Of a DNA stretch of 64,000 nucleotides, positions 34,998 through 43,158 are shown piece by piece. The translations under genes were made by a program, and so were the position numbers. Position 1 is the stretch's first letter, and the number at the start of each line of letters is the position of its first letter. The stretch lies in IMG/VR virus record IMGVR_UViG_3300044535_001920, positions 1-64,000 of that record; one strand, given 5' to 3'. The notes under the pieces were generated by a model that was not told the DNA's origin, did not search any database, and was given only the letters and a program-made list of their open reading frames with translations. The DNA comes from a virus.

Positions 34998-37900
34998 TTA
35001 GAAAAGACCACGAGTTCTTACTACGTCTGGAGCAGTAGATAAACCAACCAATCCAGTATTTGTTTGTACATAGAAATCTCTCGGATTTAATCTAGTTCTA
35101 TTCTGATAATCATAGATTTTACCCCAGGTATATTTTCCATATATTCCATTTACATTTGTATTTGTGTTTACTTGTATTGGAATATTGTTTGGACCATAAG
35201 TAAAATTACATCTAACTGTAACAATTCCTGCTACAGGAGAAGAAACTTTTTCTACTCTATAAACTCCATCCAAATAAGATGTTGCTGTGCCGACTCTTGA
35301 CGCTGGATAATTTGAAAGTCCACCAAGACTTGTTGTTATTCCAGTTAAAGCATGACCAATAGTAGAATTGCTTTCAAAAATTACAAAATAATCACCTACT
35401 TCCAGTTGACTATAATTAACACCATAAGAGTTCAATGAAGAATAACCGATACCTAAAGAACTATTGTTATATGTTTCTGAATGTAGTTCAAAATCAATAG
35501 TAGTTGCTCCAACACCAACATATTTAATTGTTCCAAAATCACCAACTGCTTTAATTGAAAGAATCTTTTCTGTTTCTGCACCAGCACTTTCAATAATTAC
35601 TGGTGGTGGAGTAGATTGATCATATCCAAATCCTGGTTCAACTACAGTAATTGAACTAACGGACCCAGATGAAGCAGAAGAAATTGCAACTGCTCTATTG
35701 TAAATTGGTTCTGCATATAAAGTAGTTCCTCCAGATCCAACTACAATACTTCTTCCCTCATCTATTTCTTGAGAAGGTGGTAAGAAAATAAAGTCATTAA
35801 TTGGATTTTGTTGATTTGTTGATCTCTTAACCCAATGAGACAGATTGTACGAGAATAGCAATTCTCCTGCACTGTTCAATGCAATATAAATTCCATATTC
35901 ATATTTTATATTAACTAAATCATTTGTAGTATTAGTATTAACTTTTTCCCATCCGGTTATTCCATTTACTGATGTTAATACTGTTCCATTATTTCCAACA
36001 ACAACAAATCTAAATGAATCCCAAATTATTTTATTTAAATTTCTTGTTGTCGGAATAGACAATGCTCTTGCCCAAATTTCTGCATCAGAAGAATATATGA
36101 TATTCCCATTATTGCCAACTGCAACAAATAAAAGACCACTAATAAATGAAGTTGTCCTATCATTGATTGCAATACTATTCAAATCAACGAATACTGGAGG
36201 GGATTTTTCAAATAATGTTGACGTTCCTATTCCAACTCCAGAGAATAATCCTCTATTAGTTCCAACACAAACTATAATATTTTTATTTGGTGAATATAAT
36301 ATCTGATTAAAATTACCAGAATATGCACTAAAACTAATTATTGGTTCTGGAGAACCTAAAATTGCCTCTTCTTTGAATAATTTAATTGATTGCCAAGATG
36401 AAGTTGAGAATCCAGAAGAAGAATCCAAATAAACAACTTTTGCGTTGTCACCAGCGGCATAATATTTTTTATCATAACCAGAAATAGAATTAAATGTAGT
36501 TGATTGTGCTATACCAATTGATGAAGTAATCCAACTTAATCCATCACTAGAAATACCAATTATTCCACTAGATCCAACAGAAACAATACTATCCAAATAA
36601 ACTAATGAATTTAGAGAATACTCAGATGATATTCCAGTTAAAACTGATTTCCAATTATATATTGGATCTTTTTTCTTAATTAATGATGAAGATATTGCAA
36701 CAAAAGGTGTACTTAAATTCTCATATCCAATACCTGAATTTTGTATAGAAATTGATGTTATGGTAGAACCAGAAGAAACAATTGCAGTAGCAATAGCTGC
36801 AGATACGTTATTGTTGTTTATTATTTGAATGTCTTTAAGTTCTTCAGTAATGTTGTCAACACTTACAAATAGTGGGAATGCATTATTTACATATATTTCT
36901 CTATCATCTTTTGCTACATTCTTAATTAATTTGGTGTATGGAATAATTCTTGATTTTAAATCTGGTCTGGATTTTGAATAAAGTACACCATTAATAATTA
37001 AGTCTGATGTTTGCTTTGTCCAAACCAATGGTCTTTCCTTTGTTTGATCTGTACTTATTCCAATACTATCATAGGTAAATGTATCTAATGATTCTGATGA
37101 AACTATTCTTTTAACAATACGATCAAATTGGGATCTATCAAAAGGATCTAAAATATTTTCAATAATTTGAATAGTATCTCCTGATTTAATTGTTTGTGGT
37201 GGATCTATCTGTTCTACATCTAAATCTGATCCTCTATAGAATAATATCGCACACTTGGAATTTGGTTTTGGTGCCTCTTTGAAAATTAATCTGGATCCAT
37301 TAAATGTATATGATTCTACTGGTTCTTGCAAAACATCATTTAAGTATATAAACAAATTATTCTCTAAAGATAAGTCAGTGCTTGGATCTACCTTCAGACT
37401 TAAAACCTCTGTTATTGCACCTTGAGTTATAGTTAATGTGAATTTTTTCTTTATGCCATTAAAAAATTGTGAAATATCGTCAAATTGTATAAACTGACCA
37501 GGATAAAAACCACTAAATTTGTCACTAAGGGTTTCTTCTACAGTGACTTCAAATTCAGTAAATCCTGCGCCTACAAGTGGATTTGTAGTTACTCCAGCAA
37601 CTTTTAATACATCACCAACTTTGTAGAATTGTCCAATATCATCCAATTTGAATTGAATCACATCGGATTGATTACCAATTATTACAGATGCTCTAGCACC
37701 ATATCCATTTCCACTAGATCCAGAAACATATTCTAATGGCAAATTGCTGTATCCTGTTGGTACTCCAACTATAACATTTGGAATTGGATTTGAGGTATAT
37801 CCACTTCCTGCATTAACTATTGAAATTCCAGTAATAGTTCCTCCTACACCAATCGTTGCAGAGAATGATGCTCCAGAACCTACTGTAGATTGTAATTTAA

Positions 37901-39842
37901 TTTCTGGTGGGGTTCTATATCCACTTCCTGAACCTAGTAAAATTATACTAGAAATTGTTCCAGCAACAGAAACTGTAACAGAAGCACCAGCTCCTATTAA
38001 TGGTTGATAACCATATCCGCTGTTTATTCCTACTCTGGATATTCTTCCAGAAAGTGGGAAACCAGAAAGAAACTTCAACCTATTGTTTCCTGGTGTATCA
38101 ATAGTAAAGTCTGTTTCTGAAATTTGAGGAATTCCATTAATTAAAATTATTGGATTGTTATTAATATCAATATTCCCAACAATAATAGAATTGGTATCTG
38201 TATAAATTCCAACTACTTGCTGACCTTCTGACTTTAAGAAAAACTCAGTAGAAGAAGTACTTACAAAATTATTTGAAATATCATCAAAAATTATATTTTT
38301 ATCATTTTCCAAGTCTGGATCAAATTGCCTTGAAAATGCTCTACCATTAAAAGTTGAATTTACCTCTAATCCATCTGGACCAACTGGACCGTATGGAGGA
38401 TTAACAAAATGTATTAGATCTTTTACTATATTGAAATTTCCCCTTAAAACATTTATTGCAGAATTATTGAAATGTGCATCTACTTTTGTTCCTAAAACAC
38501 CCCTATTTACTTGTATAGCATTTGTATAACCAAATCCTATATTTTTAACAGTCATTAATTCATTATTAATTCTCAGAATATCATAACTAGTAATTGATGA
38601 TAATCCAGAAGAAACAAATATTATATCAGTTGAAACCCCAATTGAAGATAAAAGATTAAGTGATAAATCAGTTCTATATACTGGACTTTGTATAATATTG
38701 TCTATTGAAATTATTGAACTTGCATTTGGATTATCAAAGGTAAATGAATGTGTTCCAATTCCATATGATATTAAATTTAATTCATTTGATGTAGATAAAC
38801 CAGATACCTTAAATGAATTATCATTTGTTTTTATTACATATAGATTAGTTGGTAATTTATTTGTTCCTAAAACTGCTGGTGAAATTAATAAATTATCCTG
38901 AGGTGTTGCTCCACCAATATAGGTTCCTGCCACACTAATTTTATCTGTTAGTGCATATCCAGCACCACCATTGACAACATCTATTGTAGATATATCACCA
39001 AATGAATCTCTAGATACATTAAACGTTGCACCAGAACCAAATCCAATTAAAGTTTCTGAAGGCAAATTCAAGAATGTGCTATTTGCTGCCGAGACTATTC
39101 TTGTATTTGCTACAGAAGAAACTGTGAATGATAGATCATTTGCTGGTGAAGTTCCATTCATAAATGTTCCAGAGATAGAGACTGTATCTCCAATAGAGTA
39201 ACCAATTCCACCAGTTCTTAATATTACTGATGTTGATATTGGAACTCCTGTTCCGGAGTCATATACGATAAAAACATTAAATTTAGCATCAGTTCCAATT
39301 CCACTAGTATAATATGCAGGAAATGGTTCTGTAAATCCATAAAATCTGTTTTGATTCAATGAGAAATCAGGAGTTATAGAAGCAGAAGTTCCTACAACTG
39401 ACGTAGAAATTGCAATATTATACCCATCTTCATATAATGATGATCCTTCCCCTCCAATAACTCCCATTATAATATTAGATTCTGTTGATGCAACAGAAAT
39501 ATACGGAGTTGGTGTATCAAGTCCTTTTTGTATGATAAGAGAACTTTCTACAAAAGCAGTTGTTTCTATTCCTATTCTTTGTCCTGATCCAACTTCTACA
39601 GGAGTATACCCACTTCCTGGTTCAATTACTACTATTCTTGAAATTTCACCACTTGAATTTATGACAGGATAAAATACTCCCTCAACAATTGGTGTATTAG
39701 TCCCTTGTATAGTTATTTTTGGTGGATCTGTGGAAGCATACCCAGAACCACCATTAATAACATTTATTGAAACTACACCATAGTTTTCATCAAAAGTTGG
39801 TTGTAGAATTGCACCAGAACCAGGAACTACTCTTGTGGGCAT
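34998..39842 (-). CDS. Giant structural protein with GSGY repeats and an embedded beta-propeller-like region
   Basis: A 1614-residue virion protein. It carries many GGSGYxxxxPPxxxI units (NGGSGYASTDPP, PGSGYTPVEVG, LGSGSGYRTPPEIKL), each probably a small beta unit. Around residues 1060-1380 there is a different stretch with repeated SVGSSGIIGISSDGLSW, AAGDNAKVVYLDSSS, VAVGNNGNIIYSSDAEIWAR and VVVGNNGTVLTSVNG, resembling the blades of a BNR/Ycf48-like beta-propeller. The end (YDYQNRTRLNPRDFYVQTNT) reads like an attachment tail. A late-type AATAAATA (39902-39909) precedes it. Virion role likely; no T4 counterpart is assigned. Confidence 0.7.
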   Translation of the reverse strand: MPTRVVPGSGAILQPTFDENYGVVSINVINGGSGYASTDPPKITIQGTNTPIVEGVFYPVINSSGEISRIVVIEPGSGYTPVEVGSGQRIGIETTAFVESSLIIQKGLDTPTPYISVASTESNIIMGVIGGEGSSLYEDGYNIAISTSVVGTSASITPDFSLNQNRFYGFTEPFPAYYTSGIGTDAKFNVFIVYDSGTGVPISTSVILRTGGIGYSIGDTVSISGTFMNGTSPANDLSFTVSSVANTRIVSAANSTFLNLPSETLIGFGSGATFNVSRDSFGDISTIDVVNGGAGYALTDKISVAGTYIGGATPQDNLLISPAVLGTNKLPTNLYVIKTNDNSFKVSGLSTSNELNLISYGIGTHSFTFDNPNASSIISIDNIIQSPVYRTDLSLNLLSSIGVSTDIIFVSSGLSSITSYDILRINNELMTVKNIGFGYTNAIQVNRGVLGTKVDAHFNNSAINVLRGNFNIVKDLIHFVNPPYGPVGPDGLEVNSTFNGRAFSRQFDPDLENDKNIIFDDISNNFVSTSSTEFFLKSEGQQVVGIYTDTNSIIVGNIDINNNPIILINGIPQISETDFTIDTPGNNRLKFLSGFPLSGRISRVGINSGYGYQPLIGAGASVTVSVAGTISSIILLGSGSGYRTPPEIKLQSTVGSGASFSATIGVGGTITGISIVNAGSGYTSNPIPNVIVGVPTGYSNLPLEYVSGSSGNGYGARASVIIGNQSDVIQFKLDDIGQFYKVGDVLKVAGVTTNPLVGAGFTEFEVTVEETLSDKFSGFYPGQFIQFDDISQFFNGIKKKFTLTITQGAITEVLSLKVDPSTDLSLENNLFIYLNDVLQEPVESYTFNGSRLIFKEAPKPNSKCAILFYRGSDLDVEQIDPPQTIKSGDTIQIIENILDPFDRSQFDRIVKRIVSSESLDTFTYDSIGISTDQTKERPLVWTKQTSDLIINGVLYSKSRPDLKSRIIPYTKLIKNVAKDDREIYVNNAFPLFVSVDNITEELKDIQIINNNNVSAAIATAIVSSGSTITSISIQNSGIGYENLSTPFVAISSSLIKKKDPIYNWKSVLTGISSEYSLNSLVYLDSIVSVGSSGIIGISSDGLSWITSSIGIAQSTTFNSISGYDKKYYAAGDNAKVVYLDSSSGFSTSSWQSIKLFKEEAILGSPEPIISFSAYSGNFNQILYSPNKNIIVCVGTNRGLFSGVGIGTSTLFEKSPPVFVDLNSIAINDRTTSFISGLLFVAVGNNGNIIYSSDAEIWARALSIPTTRNLNKIIWDSFRFVVVGNNGTVLTSVNGITGWEKVNTNTTNDLVNIKYEYGIYIALNSAGELLFSYNLSHWVKRSTNQQNPINDFIFLPPSQEIDEGRSIVVGSGGTTLYAEPIYNRAVAISSASSGSVSSITVVEPGFGYDQSTPPPVIIESAGAETEKILSIKAVGDFGTIKYVGVGATTIDFELHSETYNNSSLGIGYSSLNSYGVNYSQLEVGDYFVIFESNSTIGHALTGITTSLGGLSNYPASRVGTATSYLDGVYRVEKVSSPVAGIVTVRCNFTYGPNNIPIQVNTNTNVNGIYGKYTWGKIYDYQNRTRLNPRDFYVQTNTGLVGLSTAPDVVRTRGLF

Positions 39843-39900
39843 ATATTTTCTTTTAATTTTTTATTAAAACCACTCAAAATAAAATAATTATAACTTTTGA

Positions 39901-40128
39901 TTATTTATTATAAACACCACGAGGGAATACTTGACCTTGTGTTGGTCTTCTTCCAGTCAACCATCCAGGTATTGTATCAGTTATAGAAGAACCTAAATCA
40001 ATGTTACCAACACCTATGGTTCCATTAGAAGGTTCAATTGTATATGGATCTGTAGATTGTGGTTGAAATGCAGTGGTTGAAAACCCAGAAACTGCAGTTG
40101 TTAGAGATGGAAAAGTGAAATCTGCCAT
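39901..40128 (-). CDS. Small structural protein
   Basis: A 75-residue Thr/Ser/Gly-rich protein (MADFTFPSLTTAVSGFSTTA, ending WLTGRRPTQGQVFPRGVYNK) with no recognised domain. It starts in the stop codon of the upstream 488-residue gene, so translation is coupled, and the C-terminal GRRPTQGQVFPRG gives a basic end. Probably a minor virion or connector peptide. Confidence 0.55.
   Translation of the reverse strand: MADFTFPSLTTAVSGFSTTAFQPQSTDPYTIEPSNGTIGVGNIDLGSSITDTIPGWLTGRRPTQGQVFPRGVYNK
39902..39909 (-). promoter_or_regulatory. Late-type word AATAAATA before the 1614-residue gene
   Basis: AATAAATA on the minus strand, about 60 bases before the ATG at 39842, overlapping the stop of the 75-residue gene. 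Confidence 0.35.
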
Positions 40129-41594
40129 TAGACTGTCCTCGCACAGAAGAGAATACCACGAGTTCTTGTAGTTTGATTATAAGAACCAGTAATTACTGTA
40201 TAAACTTCGGATCCACTAATGGTAATTGTGTCACCCTGTTGAATATTTGCAGAAGGTGTTGCGTAATCAAAATCAATTAACACAAAATCATCTGGAATAT
40301 AATATGGACAAGGAACCATCGTAGAATTTAATGGAATACCTTTAATGACTGCGTTAAAATCTGAGTTTGTTCCAACGGGAGTTCCATCAAGAGTATTATT
40401 TCTTCTATAAATTCTTGAGTTATATTGATTTTTATTTTGAGGATATGCATTACTTTCATAATAAGATTCCACATATACAATACCATCAACACTCCTTCCA
40501 GAGGTGCTGTCACTTTGAATATAACCAAATTCTCCAGATCTTACAGAAGCATAATAATTACCACCAGTATAAACCACATTTCCACCAATCCAAGATCTAA
40601 ATGAAATAGTTGGACTACTTGTATTACCAGTAACTGGAATTATATGTGTAAGACCACCTAAAAATAATTCATCCAAATTCCAAATATTTGTTGTAAAATT
40701 ATGAAAGAAAAATGTTGAGAATGTATTATCCGATAAAACTGTAGAAGATAAAGTGGGTTGTCTATATGAAAATACTGCAAAATTTGGATCAATTGATGAT
40801 CTAAAAATTGTTAGATCTAAATTATAACTATTTCCATTTACACTCGTTAATGTAAAGTCTGCAACTGAAGCAGGAGGTGAACTAGAATTAGTATAGTAAT
40901 AATTGTTGGAACTAGGTAAAGAGTATAAAGGAACATCTAAAGCTGATTTACCAGTAAATCTATTGCTATAATAATTTCCTCTGTTTGATGTATTTGTAAC
41001 ATCCCAAGGATGGAAACCATTTCCAGAAGCTACAGATAAATTATATGCAGCACTTGCACTACCAGAGGTTATCTGAAATCCTCTGTAAGTATCTCCATAT
41101 TTTTTGTTTTGTTGTATAGTATGTCTTACAACACCCCAAGGTTGGGTTCCAGATTTATCAAAATCATAAAAGGAAGTTGTGCTACCATAACCTGTTGGAG
41201 TTTGATTTCCAGCAACTTTGACTGTAATTCCAATAGCAACTGCTCCATTGGCAGAACCACCAATATCAGCAGCAGATAAGGTTACATATTCACCATCAGT
41301 GTAACCATATCCAGGACGATTGACTCTAATACCATTTACAACACCAGAACTTCTTGTAACATAGAAACTTGCTCCAGTTCCTATTCCAGTAGTTGTAACT
41401 GGGAAAACATCTTCATAAGCATCACCAACAGCACCAACGGTTCCACCACCACTATAAGAATCAATAAAAGTTACAATTCCAGTTCTAGTATCTCCATGCC
41501 AACCTAACCAAGTAAATGCCTCTTCAACTTGAGTGATAAGATCACTTCTGGCAAATCCAGCAGATCTTGATATTGTGGTTGTTGTAATTGCCAT
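40128..41594 (-). CDS. Virion structural protein, tandem paralogue B
   Basis: A 488-residue protein paralogous to the 512-residue one just upstream. Both start MAITTTTI, continue with an AFTWLGxHG helix, share GTGASFxVxRSxGxVNxIxVNRPG and YGYTDGEYVTLSAADIGGSA, and end GDTITISGSEVYTVITGSYN...GILFCARTV. The middle 200 residues (SIDPNFAVFSYRQP, TFFFHNFTTNIWNLDELFLGG) are also shared. No known domain name applies. It is likely a baseplate or fibre subunit that arose by tandem gene duplication. A late-type AATAAATA lies upstream at 41609-41616. Confidence 0.7.
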   Translation of the reverse strand: MAITTTTISRSAGFARSDLITQVEEAFTWLGWHGDTRTGIVTFIDSYSGGGTVGAVGDAYEDVFPVTTTGIGTGASFYVTRSSGVVNGIRVNRPGYGYTDGEYVTLSAADIGGSANGAVAIGITVKVAGNQTPTGYGSTTSFYDFDKSGTQPWGVVRHTIQQNKKYGDTYRGFQITSGSASAAYNLSVASGNGFHPWDVTNTSNRGNYYSNRFTGKSALDVPLYSLPSSNNYYYTNSSSPPASVADFTLTSVNGNSYNLDLTIFRSSIDPNFAVFSYRQPTLSSTVLSDNTFSTFFFHNFTTNIWNLDELFLGGLTHIIPVTGNTSSPTISFRSWIGGNVVYTGGNYYASVRSGEFGYIQSDSTSGRSVDGIVYVESYYESNAYPQNKNQYNSRIYRRNNTLDGTPVGTNSDFNAVIKGIPLNSTMVPCPYYIPDDFVLIDFDYATPSANIQQGDTITISGSEVYTVITGSYNQTTRTRGILFCARTV

Positions 41595-41608
41595 CTTACT
41601 TTTCTAAG

Positions 41609-41616
41609 TATTTATT
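41609..41616 (-). promoter_or_regulatory. Late-type word AATAAATA
   Basis: AATAAATA on the minus strand, 15 bases before the gene starting at 41594, overlapping the stop of the upstream paralogue. The distance to the start is short for a promoter, so transcription would begin very near the Shine-Dalgarno region. Confidence 0.35.
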
Positions 41617-43153
41617 AAACGGTTCTAGCACAGAAGAGAATACCAGCAGTTTCTCCAAACTTATTATAAGATCCAGTAATAACTGTATAAACTTCACTAC
41701 CACTGATAGTAATCGTATCACCTTGCTTAAGATCTTGTCCTGATGCAGTGAGTTTAAAGTCAATCAGAACAAAATCATCAGGCATATAATAAGGACAAGG
41801 AATTAGATTTCCATTGATGGGAATACCTTTGATTACAGAGTTATAAGATGTGATTGGATATCTGTTTCCATATGTTGTGTGGGTATCTAACATCCCATTA
41901 TCTTTAAATCCACCTGTTCTTGAATAGATGGTTGCTTCATTGTTTAATGGACTGTTGAAACCATCCATACCAGTATCAGTTGATGCAGTATAGTTTGTTA
42001 GAGATGATGCTATATTATAATTTTGTGCCGCAAGTCCATAATGGTTATCTAGAAAAATTTGAGACCATCCTGCTTCTGCTGTTCTCGTAGATTGACTATA
42101 TTCTCCAAGAGTAACTTTATTCCCAGTTAAAATAGTTCTAAATCCAAGGTATGCAGTATTTCCTTGGTTTTGATTAAGTGAAGGATCGGGAACAACAAAT
42201 GTTACTCCTGCAGAAAATACTTCATCAAGATTCCATAGATTTGAATTGAAATTATGAATAATAAAAGTAGAGAAAGTATTTTCATTCAATGTTCCAGAAA
42301 CCGATGGTTGAGTATATGAAAGAACTGCAAAACTTGGATCAATACCAGAACGATATACATTTAATTTTAAATCGTGAGTCTTTGGTGAATTTGATGTTGC
42401 ATATCTAAACAAATCATCATATGCTGCACCAACTTGTGCGCTATTATCATTTTCATAATCTAATGAATTACCTGTGCTATCTGGACTATCAGTAATATCT
42501 AAGTATTGCATTCCTCTAAAACTATCCCTATATCTTGCACCTCTATCATTTGTATTATCTGAATTGAATGGAAAAAATGATGATCCAGCATATAATGATA
42601 GTCTATAATCATCATATACCTTAAATCCTCTATAAGTAACACCAAATCTCTTATTTGTATTAAAGTCTTGCTTTAATACTCCCCAAGGACGGGTGCTATC
42701 ATTAGTTGGGTTTAAATTCTTATCAAAGAAAGCATTAGTTGTTCCATAACCAACTGGAGATGCACCTCCATCTACATTTACAGTAATTCCAATTGAAACT
42801 GCACCATTTGCTGAACCACCAATATCAGCAGCAGATAAAGTTACATATTCACCTTGAGTATATCCAACTCCAGGACGATTGACATAAATTGCATTTACTG
42901 AACCACCAGACCTATAAACATTAAAACTTGCTCCAGTTCCTATACCAGTTGTAGTTGCAACAGGAATATCAAAATAATCTGTTTGTGCAGATCCAACAGT
43001 TCCACCACCATTATAAGAACTGATACTTGTTACAAGTCCTGATATTTGGGTTCCGTGCAAACCTAACCAAGTGAATGCTTCTTCAAGTTGTAAGACAACA
43101 TCAGTTCTTGCCCAACCTGCTAATTTAGTAATTGTAGTCGTAGTAATTGCCAT
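41615..43153 (-). CDS. Virion structural protein, tandem paralogue A
   Basis: A 512-residue protein, the upstream member of the pair. N-terminal MAITTTTITKLAGWARTDVV and LQLEEAFTWLGLHG, then VNAIYVNRPGVGYTQGEYVT, a central region with SFAVLSYTQPSVSG and FIIHNFNSNLWNLDEVF, and the shared end DTITISGSEVYTVITGSYN. It is 24 residues longer than paralogue B, chiefly by insertions in the centre. It lies 5 bases after the gp10-like gene. Structural role inferred from context. Confidence 0.7.
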   Translation of the reverse strand: MAITTTTITKLAGWARTDVVLQLEEAFTWLGLHGTQISGLVTSISSYNGGGTVGSAQTDYFDIPVATTTGIGTGASFNVYRSGGSVNAIYVNRPGVGYTQGEYVTLSAADIGGSANGAVSIGITVNVDGGASPVGYGTTNAFFDKNLNPTNDSTRPWGVLKQDFNTNKRFGVTYRGFKVYDDYRLSLYAGSSFFPFNSDNTNDRGARYRDSFRGMQYLDITDSPDSTGNSLDYENDNSAQVGAAYDDLFRYATSNSPKTHDLKLNVYRSGIDPSFAVLSYTQPSVSGTLNENTFSTFIIHNFNSNLWNLDEVFSAGVTFVVPDPSLNQNQGNTAYLGFRTILTGNKVTLGEYSQSTRTAEAGWSQIFLDNHYGLAAQNYNIASSLTNYTASTDTGMDGFNSPLNNEATIYSRTGGFKDNGMLDTHTTYGNRYPITSYNSVIKGIPINGNLIPCPYYMPDDFVLIDFKLTASGQDLKQGDTITISGSEVYTVITGSYNKFGETAGILFCARTV

Positions 43154-43158
43154 TTATC

